Counted from the stretch's first letter, positions 1-14,849 are shown. The stretch is 64,000 nucleotides of DNA from Strix aluco (GCF_031877795.1 NC_133958.1:4092001-4156000); one strand, 5' to 3'. Notes: generated by a model not told the origin, from the letters alone. Made by a program: numbers and translations.

Positions 1-734
1 AGCTGGGAGATAAGTTACATGTTACAGATACCAGCCAAAGATTTGGTGGGAATAAAGATTTGAGTCTCATAATACTTGGACAACTCTTTATTAAAAAAAA
101 AAAAAAGTATTCCATTAACTGCATCATTTCTAAGTGGCCTCTTGTCATACTTGAGGCTGAAGTAGTTACTGAAGAAAGATCAAGGGTTAAGCTGCACACT
201 GCACAATAGCAGAAGACTTTAAAAGAAATAATAAAAAAAGCTTCATCCAATTTTTTTTCCAAATTAAATCAAGAACATTCATAATTAGTTTTTACACCGG
301 AGACATCTAGTGGGAAATGAAAGAACTGAAAGAGCCATAAGCTGCCTTCGCCCTTTCATTAATATTTGCTCCCAAATGCAGGTCAAATAAATCTAACTCA
401 CAGTTTGAAATGAGTAGCTTTAAAACTGATGTATTACTTTCTGCTCGGATTTATGCCACCCATTTTGGATAATTACTCCCAATGCTTTTTCCCTATTGTA
501 TTCAAAGCTTCTTCATAAGAATGAAACGAAGTTGGGTTCCTTGAGATCTCTTCTGCTTTTAATAACTTTTCATTCCCCTCCACCCCTCCCCATCCTCAAA
601 GATTACTTCCACCTTTGCAATTTAAGGCAAATGGATTTGTGCTGGCAGACACCTTGCACTCATTTATGTATGTGTTTTGTTCCCTGCTATGATAAATTGC
701 ACTGTCCAGGCACACAGTAAAAGACCATCCTGCC

Positions 735-915
735 CTGCATCCGAGGCCCTGATCCTGTGAAAATGTACCCATGTGCTTGAGTTTATACACTGAATAAATT
801 TACTGAAGCACATGTGTGAGCCCTATTCTCGCAAGATTTATGCACATCAATAGGGTTACGCACAGTGCATAAAGTTAAGCACGTGTTTAAGTCATTATGA
901 GACTGGGAACGAAAC
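735..915 (+). repeat. Fossil amniote interspersed repeat (unclassified)
   Basis: The block opens with GCCCTGATCCTGTGAAAATG and includes GCATAAAGTTAAGCACGTGT and short phrases such as TTACGCACAGTGC. I recognise this wording from an old dispersed amniote repeat common in turtles and crocodilians. The copy is degraded and I cannot assign a family name from sequence alone. Confidence 0.4.
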
Positions 916-934
916 ACGCAAAGGGCGAAAGGGA

Positions 935-1010
935 AAAGAGATGGTCAGAAAGGTGAATTAACTTGCCCTGTGTCATGGCAGTCACGTCCACATGGCACAG
1001 TGCAACAACT
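935..1010 (-). repeat. MIR-like SINE fragment (reverse orientation)
   Basis: GTGAATTAACTTGCCCTGTG resembles the reverse complement of the MIR core (GTTAAGTGACTTGCCCAAGG in the reference wording). It is short and diverged. Confidence 0.35.
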
Positions 1011-4000
1011 GTCCAGAGATACCTGAACTAGTTCTAAAAACCCTGCAGTTACAGGAAGCGGTTTAGTCCCACTAGCAAGCCATTCTGCTCACGCTAATAG
1101 ACGTACTCGGCACAAGGGCTAATTAGTCTGAGCAAAGCATCACGCCAATGCAGCTCTACAGCCTTAAGAAGCTAAAACACCTATCACTGAACGGCATTTT
1201 AAGAGTTCCCAGAGAAAGACAGCAGGGACAGAACTATATCTTCAGAAGCTTCTATGTAGTGTTTTATTTTTTGGCTATTTTGCTACACCAGTACAACTGG
1301 GGGGAAGCCATTCTGCTGAAACCCACTGCAGGGTGTGTCTGAAGAAAGCAGAAAATGGGAAGCACCTACCAACTTTATTCAGAACATTTTGATGTAGAGA
1401 GAAACAAAGGTAAGAAGTGGACAACTGTAAGAAAACACACCACCACTTCACACCTTACTCAGGGTGTGGTGCTGCGAACAAGACAAGAAAATGTGTCCTC
1501 GTGAGTTCTCTAGGCCCATGTAGAAGAGCCAGAATACCCCCAGAAGTCCCTCCCTACAGATCTGGGAGCAACGCTGAGGCCTTCAAAGTTGATTCCATTA
1601 GAGACTTCTAAGTTTTCACTTCATTACAAATCAACATGGGAAATAAAGCCTCCTCTGCTGTCTCTCCTTCTATAGGCTTTTAGAGGTTTCATCAATATTG
1701 TACGGTGATGTAGTTAAGTCATCCTCTTTCCACAAAAGCCAGTTCCTCTTTATTAGTACCTGGCTCCTGCCTACGCAGAGGATTAAGGACAGTACCTGCT
1801 ATCTACTGTTTATAGGCTATACTTGGAGCTAACAATTGTATAACTTTGGATCAGCTTAATGCTTAACCTGCTATTTCATTATTTTCACTTCCCAGACACA
1901 AGTAATTCCTTAGTTATGCCAAATTTTGTAAAAAGTTGCTTTTCATAAGATGTGTATCTGCTTGCTTCCCTCCCCCTCAAACTACCAAGTACCCAGGTGT
2001 CTTAAATCTGAAGTAATAGACACCTTTTGCAGCTGGTGAGTCGCAGCACAAAAGGTGGAGGAAGGGATGGAAAGACAAGATGGTTGCCTGAATTCAGCTT
2101 ACCTCAAACCCAGCACTGTGCAGAGGAAGTAATGTTACCTAATTTTCCTAGGTCTTGTGCTTAAACCCAAACCAAAACCAGGTCTCTCCTTTTGCTCTTT
2201 TATAGACAGCATGCACCACCGAAGCAAAAATATGCCCTCTAAGGCCTTCAAAGCTCAAATTCATGTTTGAAATTCATTCAAAGCCCAATGTCAGGTTTGG
2301 CTTACATCTTTGCTGACCAAACGCCCCAATACCCTGCTGTCCTAATTGCAACCAGACTGAAATGAGACCTCAGACTGAAATCTGGGGAGAATCTGAAAGT
2401 GGACTTGGTGGCTTGCTCTGGAAGGAGACAGCTCCCAGCAGAACAGATGGTGAACCCAAGGGGAGTTAAACTAGGACTGCAACCAGAGCAAAATCACTGG
2501 AGAAGAGCCAGGGTACTACTGAGAGACACCCCACAGCTTATCATGGCTGCAGAGAGTATCTAAGAGCATTCTGCACTGGAGTTTTTCCACTGCACGGCCA
2601 GCCAAACTTCATCATTCCTCTACAACCTTCCAAGGAAATAAGCCTAGGCAGCCTGTGAAACCCAGTGGAACTCAAAGCAGGATAAGGGCAACCCTGCTAT
2701 CAGAGCTGGGGTCCTATATTTCAGGCGTTATTTAGTCAGGAAAGTCACTTCGAGGAACAGATTTCATGAAAAGCCAAAGAGCCACACCACTCAGACAACT
2801 TCCAGCACCCACTAAGCAGAACCACTGTGGGGAAGAAGACAAGCATTATCACTATTATCTAAAACTATGGCTTTCTTCACACACAAAGCAACGCCACATC
2901 CCATTCACCGAGCGCAAAGCAGGATTTGCTCTGAGCCAGCTCCGGGGGGACAATGTCCCCCACACAGCACCCCCGACAACAGAAAACTTAGAGCTTCTCC
3001 CCTCCTGCTTTCAGGTATCAAAACTACATTCATTAGGTCACAGAAATAGGAAAAAGGTAAATCTAAAAAGTAATTTGAGGGGAAAATCCTCTCAGAGAAC
3101 TTACCCTCTGCAAAGCCCGGTGTCACCAGACCCAGCGCTGAGGAGGAGACTGCAATTAGGGGTAATGGGAGGCACCTGAGCCTGGCTGCCTCCACAGGTG
3201 GCTCCTCAGGTCACAGCGGCCCTGCCTGGGATCTCCTTCCACCCAGCCATTCCCTCTGCTGGGAAAAGCATCCACAAGGCCATTTAGCCACAAAACTCAA
3301 GCAGAAAAAAGGAGAAAATGAGAATATAGTATCCTGCTTCTTGAATTTTAGCATAGCTGGAGTTACAGCCACCTCTGTTGTGAAAGGGGGAGTTAAAAAC
3401 TTGTGATTTTTTTTCAATCTCTTTGGATTCATCACAGTCATTTAATCATTATTGATTTCTATGCATGCATACATTTCTCTGCATGCATTACTCTTTGACT
3501 TTGTTAAATCTGCCTGAAAGGGGCAAAGTCAAAGATGTCCCAGTGTTCTTCACTATGCATAGTAACTGCTAAATCTTTAAGAAGCTTTTGTCTGTGGAGA
3601 TTTACTGTTTTGAGGTGTGGTATTCATGCAGCACATCACAGAGGAAGTGCACACCCTTGGCAATCATGAAAGTTTGATTTCTGTACTTGTTTATTTCTTT
3701 GCTTCCCTTCAGCACATTCGGTAAGTAATTGTGAAGGGAAAACTTGTCCTCTCCCAGAATTAGAAGCTCTAGGATATTTGAAACACTATAAAGGCAAAAC
3801 AAAAAAAATTGCATTTGCTTACTTCTCTGGAGAGATTAACTGAAGTCCTGCCAGCTAAAAGAAAAAATTCTAAAGAGTGAGAAGAGGCTACATAAAGGGG
3901 AGGATAGGAACATACACTTTATTCAGGCAGGCAGACTTGTTCCACCTGCTGAAGAGAGGAAATTAAATTAATTCCTCTTTGTTTTGTTTCTTCCTCCTTT

Positions 4001-6919
4001 ATAGTAGAGCCAACATCTTGTATTCCCTGTCCCCACCTGCTGGTAGCAAAGAATTACCTATTTTCTAGGCTGGACCATAGAAGAAAATGTTTAAAATGAA
4101 AAACCAAGTTGTATGGTGATGGGAAGAAAGGGGAAATTTGAGAAAGACAGAGATATTAAGCACTTTGCTGAAGCACAGCTTTGGCTGAAGCAGGTAAGAT
4201 GCATGTGGCACTTGGGCTTAACCGTGAGTCAAACTGGCCATTTTCCACAAGCCAGTGTGACTTGCAGCTGCCCTGAATGAAAGCAGGAAATTGCATTTTT
4301 GCTATTTATAAACTGTGAGAGTGAAGTAACACGAATACTGTATGCCTCTCCTGATCCCCATCTGTGGGGTTTTAAGTATCTTATAACCCCCACTAGAGTG
4401 TGCGTCTCAGATCTTGTAAGGGCATTCTCATCATACCAACCCGTAACATGGTTCAGCGTAATTGCACCACTGTCTTCCGTTATATTAAGTTGGGTAAATT
4501 ACCTTTTGGGTCATAGCTCCTGGACAGCTCAAGCTAAAGTAGTTCTCTTTATTTCAAGTAGTAGGAGCCAGTGCTTTTGGAACAAGATGGCTGTTTTATC
4601 TGCATTGACTCTGTCACCACATGGCTCGTTGAATGACAGTCATAAAATCCTAACAGAGCTACAACTTGTTTACAGGGCCTGTTTTCTCCTGGATTGATTC
4701 ACACTTTGTACCTTCACACGTATCAAAACCACAACATAACAAAGCACACCGTCCCGGGTGGAGTCAGCCTAACACAGCAAGGATTATCTCTAAATCAATC
4801 CAGTTTCTATGTAGCCCAGTGCAAAAATGTCTCAGAAAAAAGACACCGACACTGCAATACGTATGTTGCAGCAACAAAAAGGAACGGGTCTGCTTCCACT
4901 GTAAATGTGGGGTTACTCCACCAGCTACAGATTAGTAACAAAAATCACTTCATGCTGCAAACAAACATTAAATTAGGCTGGCTTTATAGTAATATGTATA
5001 CATACAGATCCTATGCCTTGTAAAGGGGGTAGCTCAAGTTGCAAGCAAGACCCTTTATTCTGTAGTATTTCTGTTCACTGCAATTTCCCAGGTGAGTCAC
5101 CTATGAGAGTTTAGAGTGAAGCACTAGCTCACCCAAGTGAGTTGTTCAAACAGATTACGGCTTGTAAAATTTCCCCAAGTAGAGTACTGTTAACTAGAGA
5201 CTCCGGTGCTGCACTACTTACCAGCTGGGAAAAAAATTTAGTTTCTACTAGATATTGTGAAGTTCAGCTTTTCAGGGCAGGGAAATTCCCCCAGGGATGG
5301 GAAAAGCTACAGCTGATGAGCACATCCATAAAAATAATAAAAAAGGCACTTGTGATTGTACCAAGATAATGACAGGAAATAAAAAGATTTCATGCACTGA
5401 ACACTCTAGTATATTTAATCAAAATGCTTCTCCAAAGTGGCTTCCTAACTAAAACTTGCTGTGGCATTTTGGAGCTTCTGAGATGGGATCGCTCCTGCCA
5501 CTGTCCTGTTTGGTAATCAACTCTGTAACCTCTGTAAGCCTCAAGTCCTTCCATGTCAGATACTTTTTCCCTTGTCTACAGGAGGCTTATTAAGACTCAT
5601 GTCTATGAAACAACTGGAAAAGGGAGAATGCAGTTTCAGAGAAGTGCTAACTAGCACTTCTTTCACAACACAAAAGGTGCAAAGGTGCTTTACAAATCAA
5701 GTGAAGAGGCTGCTATCACTTGAAGAGGTTGTAAACTAAGCTCATGCTTTTCATAAATGGAGTGGAATGGGAGAAAGAGACAAAGGAAAGGAATTACAAA
5801 AAGATACTGTTTCATGGCACAAAAAGTGCAAGAAAAACTCCCTATCAGCTGTGTAGCTGAAAATACAGTCCCAGGAGTGTCAGGTGCTCTAACCACCATG
5901 ACCCAGTCCTCTCCCAGAACTCGCTCACGAGCGAGAGCCCATCACCTGACCTCTGTCCTCTTCATTATGAAGAAATTCTCGTAAAAGGAGCCTAAAGGTG
6001 TCTACACTCTCTTTAGCTTAGAAAGGAGTAAGTTCCTCTATCTGGCAGCACGCAGTTTCAAATTTTATGGCCATTTAGCAGAAAAGACCCAGAACACTTT
6101 CATCCCAGGACTCTCAATCACTGCGCCTGGCAAAACAATGCAGAGGGCCATCAGGCTGTGCTTAAGCATGCCTGATGCACCTTTAAACGGGTTAGATCAA
6201 ATTAAGAGTCCAAAAAATGATTATCTCCCCTCACTTAAACATCTATTCTTTCTTAATAAAGTATCCCAGGCATTGAATTTCAGGCCCAGTGTTTTCAGGG
6301 ATATACGGGTTATTTCCAAGCCGAGCTATTACCAGTGAATGCGGTGACATTAATATGAGTAAATGCAGGAAAAAGGATGAAATAAAACATATCCTATTGA
6401 AGGAAATGAGAGCTCCTTAAGAAAGAAAAACACACATAGGAAAGACGTGGGCATATCAGGATACAAATGGGACACTGGGGAGTGCCGGATTCCACAAGCA
6501 TGATGTTATTGAAGTGTTTGATACCAGAGTAAGCACCTGCAGATATGAATTACATCCTTGTTCAGACCACTAACATCGGAGTACTGACATCTCAGGAAGT
6601 GCTTATGTTATATTTCAAATCCCACTGCCAACTGCATAAATATCAAATAAATCAATCATAGATATAAAAGACGTTATCTTAAGGACTTTAAAAAGCTGAA
6701 CAAGCCCCCTCTCTTCTAGAGGTAGTACCACCCTTAAATCATTTGGGCTTTTTCTGTCAGTCGCACCTGAACAGCAATAACATTAACGCTGTTGACCATC
6801 AGACATTAAATGCTTCACCTCTGTACCCAGACTGGTACAGAAATAGTTAAAACCAGTAATAGCGCCGTGATTGTGTCAAAGGGTTTGCACACTGTAAATA
6901 TACTTTCCACTGCCTTCAA

Positions 6920-7000
6920 GGGGTGGATATCTCATTTTACACGTGTAGAAACTGAGGCACCAAACTGTGAAAGGACTTGTGCAATATCAAGAGAGCTCTA
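6920..7000 (-). repeat. MIR-like SINE fragment (reverse orientation)
   Basis: CTCATTTTACACGTGTAGAA followed by ACTGAGGCAC, then a diverged GACTTGTGCAA stretch, matches the reverse complement of the MIR 3' core (CATTTTACAGATGAGGAAAC, ACTGAGGCAC). The order and spacing of the two parts fit MIR. Confidence 0.5.
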
Positions 7001-7249
7001 GAATGTCAAGAGCAAAACAAGCTCAGGACTAGGAGTCCCTGTCATGTTTATTAGCCCATGCAGTCTTTATTTTCATGTATTTTGAGAAGCTATTCCTGAT
7101 CAAGACAGACAATGCAATCTAGAAATGAAATATTCTTGTGATAGAAAGGCATTTTGTCATCTGCATGTATCAGATAAAAAGACTATTAGAGTACAAACAT
7201 ATTTCCTCTCATTTTAAAGAAACCTTGTGATTTAACTGAAAGTGTCTGT

Positions 7250-7720
7250 GTTGAAAAATTCAGGTCTTAAGCTTCTGCTACATTTTTAGTAGCTTTTAAA
7301 AGTTATAAACATCAAAATGTAAAAACATACAATTTAAAAATTTGATTTTAATTACTCTGTGAGCTTTACTAAACTAAGATTTTACTAGTATTATGGAATT
7401 TTGGATTTTAAGAACACTTTCCATTTTAAGTTTCCCCATAAGCTCTTATTAGACTAATTTGTTATTTTTCCTTGCTTGCCATGGGAGTCTTAATTACTAC
7501 TGCTCCAAATACAGCTACCATCCATCTTAATCAAGCAGGGACTATTTGGCCATACCGCTAAATCATCTGGTGTAATCAGTTTTTAAAAGTTTGTTCTGCA
7601 GTGAAAAAATGGCTGAGAAAGGAAGCAAAAGTAAACATATCTTTTTACATTTTGTTAACAGCAGCAGGAAGATTAAGTGGCCATTCCACTACATATTCAT
7701 AAGAGTTCAGAATTTTTAAG
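7250..7720. promoter_or_regulatory. AT-rich block resembling a conserved non-coding element
   Basis: About 470 bases of unique, AT-rich sequence dense in homeodomain-type cores: TTTAATTACT near 7348, TTAATTACTA near 7490, and others around 7457 and 7528. There is no repeat or coding signature. Developmental enhancers in the gene desert beside EBF2-type regulators often look like this. Conservation cannot be judged from one sequence. Confidence 0.3.
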
Positions 7721-10700
7721 CAGAGTGTATTCTGAGCCACATGTTCTGGGAGATGTGGGGAAAAAAAAAAAAAGGTCTGCTGCAAATGACAATTTTTGAA
7801 TTGGAATGAGTTTGTGAATTAAAAGTGTCAGTAGAATCTAAACTTCATAATTTCTCTCAAACTCCTAAGAACACAAATTCTCCAAACCAAGGTGATTTCC
7901 AGGTGGAAACATTTGCAGGACTACTGTTTTGCATGGAGCATACACAGGGAACTCCAGCAGAAGTTCTGGTCCAGCCTCCGAGCTCGTTATGCCGCGCAGA
8001 TGACTGAGCTTTATTTCCAGAGAAGCACCAACAGTAGGGAACGTGACTTGTCACTTCTCTGGAGTGGCATCAGTACTGCAGAGCAAACAGCCCATCTGCT
8101 GCCTCAGAGGCTCTGGAAGCTCTGGGAATTGCCACTGTCAGAAGTCTGCACCATTTGTGACTTTGCTGCATTTGTTCTATGGCAGAAATGAAACATCTAA
8201 ATAGCTGGTTGCCTCAGGGTTCTGGACAAGAGGCCCACGCGCCGATCTTACCGTCGTGCCTTTTTCTGCTGCTGCAACGACACAGCACCACTCGCCTGCT
8301 CCCACCTAGAGCCCAACAGGAGCATTCCCACCGACCGTCGTGGGCTTCAGAACAGTCTCTCCCTTCTTACAGTCTTGCATTATCTACTATATACTTCATT
8401 ATTGAATGATTTCATAACCTGAATATAGCAATAATATGCACAGTGTAATTAGTGTGTATTTAATATGATTACATAGTTTAAATATGTTTTGGCAGAAGTC
8501 TTTTACAATCCTGTGCCAATTTCCAGTCACCAATTTTAGTGCCAGTCCCTCAGCAGCTGGACCAGCTTAATGGCCCTTCTTGTTATGAACAGTTAAAGTC
8601 TGCCTGTGATTTTTTTTTCTTTAAAAAAAAACCCACAACACTTTTTAGAAAGATTAGGTATCGATTAGGAATAGAGAAAGCATCTGTAGGGCTTGACCTT
8701 ATCTTCAGCCTTTTATGATTGTAGATTATCATACCCTTTGAGTGAGAAAAAAACCCCAACAATTAAGCTTTTGCTTGTTTTTGTTTTTCTAAGGAGTGAT
8801 TGAAGGTGAAAACAAGATTTGGGATTCAAAAATCCTCTCTTTGCCCAAACAAACAAACATGGGGCAGTAGAACATGGTTTGGCCAAAACACCAATAGGAA
8901 CATGACTCAGACATATCACAGGAGGGTCCGTTCTAATTCTGCTCTATGGCCCAATTCAAGCCACTCATGAACCACTAAGTGTCCTGCCCTGGGACATATT
9001 TATCCAGGAAGTTATTCTTCTCAGTTTTATTACACCTGTATGTATTTTTGTTTTATATCCTGCAAGGTAATTGTGTGAACTCAAGATGAACAATTCAAAA
9101 CTTTCCAAATTCAACTTGCACCTGGAATATGCTTTTAGGTCCTTAACTGTCTACTAAGCAAAATGCAGACCTTTGTGAAATTGCAAGCTTATCAGCTTTC
9201 AAAGAATAACCTACAGAGTAGCACCACCATATTGAAAAAAAAAAAACAATCTGTTGATCAGCACTACTAAATTTAAAGGAGTATTTCTCCTTGTTCTGAG
9301 ATTTTCATTCGATATAGGAAACCATATCAGGTGCCTCCATCTTTGATGGGGAACCAGTCCATACACAAGAGGAAACACAACACTGTTACAGCTCAGACAT
9401 TGTTCATATGGCTGCTGTCCCATTAATCCACCCAAATCCCTCCATCCTCTGGTCTTCTCAGAGGTTCCTCTCATTTTAATCCTCAAAAAACCCCCTAAAT
9501 TCAGAGTTTCCAAGGGAGCTTTCATAATTAAGATTTCATTATCAGTTTGCATACAAAACAAATGCATCTTTATGCAGCATTACTGTCAAAAATGAGACAT
9601 TCCATTACCAGAGTTCAGTTCACAAGATACAATAAGAGCAGGGAAAAATGTAATGACAAAAACAAAGAAGGTTCAAGTTTCCTTAAAAAAGTCTAACCAC
9701 CCCCCCTTCCCTCTGTTCAGCTGCAGTAAGGTGAAAGGCTAAATGTGGACAGAATGGTAATATGTAAGCGGTTTCTAAGCTTTCTGGTGGGAATACTTAA
9801 CAGCATAAGTATGTTTCCCCTGGAGACCTTCTCCACCATTTGGTCCAATTTCTTACTCCAAGAACTGAACCAATTCATGATGTAATGCTCCAGGGAAAAC
9901 ATTCCTCTCGAAAAAGAGTATCTTCCTAGGGAGAAGTTTGAAGAAAACATCTTAATATTGTTTAAACAGCTTTTGGCACGGTCATACGCTGCATTGCGCT
10001 GCATTCAATACTGAAAGCAGAAGAAAGACAGGCTAAAAATATGGAAATGGAAAGTTTTAGGATTTAGTTTAAGACTTCTCCTCAACTACCACCCCAAGTC
10101 CCTAGCCTTTGCTGATCCTTAGTGGAATGAGAAAAAAGAAATTTTCAGAAGCAGAGATTTTCTTTGCTAATAAAAGAGGAACAATTTAAGGCTTTGGCTA
10201 TTCTGTGTGTCAGTATGAAACCACATCTTTAATTCTGCCTATAGCCTTATCATTTTCTATAGCTCTTATACAAAGGTGCAGTTCCAAAGCACTTAACACC
10301 ACAGATCTGGCTGCGACTAAGGCTTTTTGTGGCTCTATTAAGAGGCACTGTGCCAAGCATTAGGAAAAGTTCCTGGCAGCGATGCTTTAATTTGCTTAAC
10401 TCGCAATATCTTGTGTGTGCATACATTCTCTGTGCTACCAACAGCTTTGCTTCCCTTTTTGGATCATCACTCTGTGAACCAACTTGTCATTTTTGTGACT
10501 GGCAAGAGCCAGATATCGGTGTATTAAGCAAGACAAGGGAGCATTGGGAAGACAGAAGGTGAGCGAGGCAGAGCAGAAGGCAGCAAACTCCAAACCCAAA
10601 GCGGTGGAGCACAGGGAAGCAGAAAAACTGGCCAAGGTACAACAGACCTATCTACAGTGAGAAGCAAGCAGTGGGAGAGATGCAAAAGACAAATGTAAGG

Positions 10701-13700
10701 TGAACATTTGAGGCTTATATTCCATAGCTTGTATTGTATAATGCTTAGCATTAAGATAAGCTACATGTACATTACCTACTCCTTATATAAACCTTACAGA
10801 GCTTTCTGTGCGAAACACACCGTGGGTACTTACGATTTTTTTCTTGGGAGTAAAATGACCTTTTTATTCATCATTAGTATTTGTACCCACACAATTACTT
10901 TTTCCTCAATAGCACACACGAGGATACTCAACATATCCAAGTCACAGTTCAAACATGAATTCCCTTATAACTTTAAGAGATTTGCATTAGTGAATATTAT
11001 TTACTACCAAAACTCAGCGTTACTGACCTTCTGAACATGGGACTAAGTGCATTTGTTTGTCCAAACATTTGTATGACACAGGCAGGTTATTTATGACAGA
11101 CTGAAGCATGGCTTCAAAAGTATCTTCAGTATAACTCAGGTGATTTAATGGATGGTGATATTAGATCCGTATTTTTCACCCTGATGTTACAAGTGCTGGC
11201 AAATAAAGGAAAGACAAAGAGCAAGGAAACTGAGTAACAACTTAATTCAAGAACAGCACAAAACCAAACCCAGACCACAAAGGGAACAAAAAGCCCAATT
11301 TTCTGATTCCTATAGGGCTTGTTTAGTTTACTACAACATGAGGGCTTTCAAGGATCGATCACTATTTGTTCTTGCAGCTTCTCTTCAGACCTTGAGATAC
11401 CTTGTTTGTAATCTTTAATGATTTAAAAAATGAGGCTCATTTACCTGCTTAAAAAACATTAAGAGTTTTGCATTTTATTTGTTCAAAGGGATTTTTGCTT
11501 GTAGGGTGGGATTGTGAGGAGTAAGAGACTTGTTTGCAGAGTGGGGGTTGTCCAGGCATGGTGTATTTTGATAATTTAGTTTTAGTCCCTCATTGTTACA
11601 ATACTTGGAGGTCTCTGGGCATAAATGACTAAATGAAAAATTACTATTATTAATAAATATGGTTGTTCAGACTATAAAACATGTTGCACAACATGAAATA
11701 TCTCGGTTACACAGTGCAAGGTCTTCACTGAACTGACTGGCAATGCTAAAAACCAGCAGTAAGCCTGAGCCATAAAGAGGGTATTTAAACTAAACTTTAG
11801 TGGAGTTGGAAGCCAGTCCATAGCAGGCTTCTATCAAGAGGTTTTACTGCTAGTTTGCTGGGTCTTGTGTTTGTAGAATTTTCAGTTTCTTGGTAGACCC
11901 TAAACTTTTAAAGCCTTGAATCACAACTATTTATCACCCATCAGGGAGCTACATAAAATGTATTTTCCTTCAGAATGATTATTCTCATAAAAAAAACCCA
12001 ATCAAAAAAAAAAAAGACAATTAAGAATATTCTTTAAAAATCTACAATACAGCCCAACTAACAGGGATTCTTAAAACTAAATGCTATGAACCACAAAAAT
12101 TAATGCCACCTGCAAGCTGTAAATATGTGTATTATTTAATTTTTTTCCAAGTATTTTCTTTGGCTGTTATATTCAGCTGAACAAGGCCTAAAAATTGTCA
12201 AACTAAATTCTTGTTTAAGAGTAGAGCTCTAACTACTGCCAGTTTGAGTGAAACACACATCCAGGTTTAGGGAATATGTTTTATTTATTTTGGCTGCAGC
12301 GCAGGGTAGAACATTTTCCATCCCATCCGAATGCAGTCAAAAAGGTTTTGAAATATTGCACAATAAAAGCCATTCATTATATCTGTCTCCTCTGCCTTCC
12401 AAAAACAAAAATGGCTGACCAGTTCCAAATCTGTGCAGGGGGCAGGAAGATGGGAGTCAAGGGGTCACTGGAAATAACCCAAGACTAACACCAGGTTTTT
12501 CAGGTTTGAGTTAGGGAATATGTTCCATGCCCTCATTCCCAGTGCACACAGGTTTTTCTTCTTCCCCCTCCAAAGCTTGGTTAAAGTAGCTAATTGCTCT
12601 GTTATGCACAATTTACAGGACTTAATTACAAAACTAATACATTAGCCTTCTTGTCTATAAGTCACAGGCACAACTTCATCTTTTCCACTGGGACATGGTG
12701 AAATGAGACCTTACCTTATTTCAAGTTAAAACATTTTGGTTTGCACTGTTTACCTCCTAATTTTAAAACAGTGCAATTTGAAGGAATACCCAACTACACT
12801 TTACAGTTTGTTTTTAGATTTATTTCCATTGCTTACCTACCTGTTAGCAGCTTGAAAACGAAATTTCTTTCACTGCTCACTCCTGTTCCTGTGTGTTTAA
12901 GCTATACTTGGCATACTTCAATGGCTTTTTTTTTTTTCCTTCCCTCTCTCCATTTCCATGTACACAGATCTAACAATGCTTTTCTGTTTGCTTCCTCGTG
13001 CATAGATCAGTTCATCACTAAAGTCCTTCCAGGTCTAAGTGAACTATAAGAGTGCTAGAGGATTCAGAGTGAGAAGGAGGAAGAGCAGAGCACAAACGTT
13101 TTAGAGCATTTCTAAACAGCAACTAAAGCAGATGAACATACAGTGGTGACTTCAGTCTTTCAGTATCTCCTTCTACTGCCCAATTAGTCAAAAGCAAGTA
13201 GAGAAAAATAAGCTGAAGACCAGATGAACTTTACTTACAATGGATTATTTTAAAGTAAAAAAAAAAAAAAAAAAGCAGCACGTACAATTCTTGTTATTTT
13301 CTTTCCCCTGCTTACCATGAGTGCCAGGCTGAGAAAACTCTTTTACTTCCGTTAACTCACACGTGAGAAAACTTGGTCATATCATTTCCACTTCTGTAAC
13401 TTATGTGCATCTTAATTATGGCAAAATATTGGCATAAAATAACTCCTGGAAACCACTAACAGTTTCACTTTAAAACTGAAGAATTCAAGTCTAAGTATTG
13501 TTGTTCATTGTATCTTCAGCTCACTAACATTAAGCAAATTTAAGTGAAGACCATTCCAACTGTGAAATACTCCTTACTGCTAGTTGTCAGATATTCAGCT
13601 AACTGAAAATGCATCAAGAGGGCACTTCATAGGATAGCGCAAGAAAAGTGATATGTAATTACTCTTACTTATTAATGACACCATAATTACAAAGTGGCAA

Positions 13701-14849
13701 AATAATCAATCTTTGTAGAACCCACCACTTGTCCTCTATGTCAGTCAGAGCACGATAATTACATGGCAATCTGTTAAATGCAATTATTCGGCAATATACA
13801 CTTAGTACTAGCTATTACCATACTTGAAGTCACTGAAAGTCTATACAATGCAGTGCTTAATGGTAGTGAAGTACTTTTAAAGACAAAGTAATCTTTATAA
13901 CAATCCTCTAGAGAGAAAAAGCATCCCTTTAGAAGAGCAGGAAGAGTAAATGAGAGGTGAAAGAGACTGGCCAACACCAGATTTATTTAGATGCCACTAT
14001 AGTGCACAGACTTACATGGAGCTCAAGTACTGCACAAAAGAAAAAAAAAAAAAAAGTCAAAACAGTGACTTAAATTGAAGGCTACAAAGGCCAGCCTTCA
14101 CCCTGGGGGCCTGCATCAGCCGGCTCCCCAGTCTGACATACTGCGCAGCGATGCTTCACTGATCAAACACCATGACTCAGTTTTACACCGTTGACTTTGT
14201 GCGTTCTTTTGTCTGATAACTTTGCTGGAAATAAAACTGCAGGTTGTATTACAGTGACTAAGCCAACCTAATATGACAGAACACCACTAAAATCTACTTC
14301 AGACAGTGCTGCAATTAACAGCTGAAAACTAGAAGCACAAACTCAAAATATCTTTCTGCACTCGCACACAATATACCTTTATTTTAATTCCTACACCCCA
14401 ACGTGGTCACGAAGACAAAAGATGACTTTGGAAAGTTCTTCTGTTGATTGAATAGGTATAGTGAAGTCACTGGTCATTCAAAGGTTAATGTTAACTCAAT
14501 TTTAGAAAAGCAAATCTGAAAATGGAACCTGATTGTTCACTCTTCCTCTGTATCAGCACAGCCACCAAGCTGTAGGTTACACTATTTCAGGAGTCCAGAG
14601 AGATACTCTTCTGAGGAGACGCAGCGAGTCACACGAGATCTGAATGTCTGAAGTACCAAGACCATTCTGCCAGCCTTGCATGAGGAGCGCTCTCCCAAAT
14701 TCCCCAGTTCCTTCCCATGCTCAACAGCCCCCAGTGTCAGCAATTCTCCAGCTCCCTATTCCACGACAGATTCTATCTCAGGTCTTAACTATTAGGCAAG
14801 TCCCAAATCACCTCTTGCAACCCTAATCTCTAGCAATCAGAAAACACAG

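Larger units (their letters stand above)
1..14840. other. Gene-free flank beyond CDCA2
   Basis: No exon-like frame with splice sites, RNA gene or recent transposon is recognised. In human the next gene on this side is EBF2, several hundred kilobases away, so gene-free sequence is expected. The region is AT-rich with short poly-A/T tracts. It holds a few fossil repeats (about 735-1010 and 6920-7000) and an AT-rich block at 7250-7720 that resembles a conserved non-coding element; all are listed separately. Open frames of 60-137 codons occur but show no protein-like features. Confidence 0.6.

Noticed and set aside
5500-5700. Possible MIR-like SINE (GTAACCTCTGTAAGCCTCAA; GGTGCTTTACAAATCAA)
   Set aside because: Two phrases fit but the sequence between is too diverged to be sure by eye.
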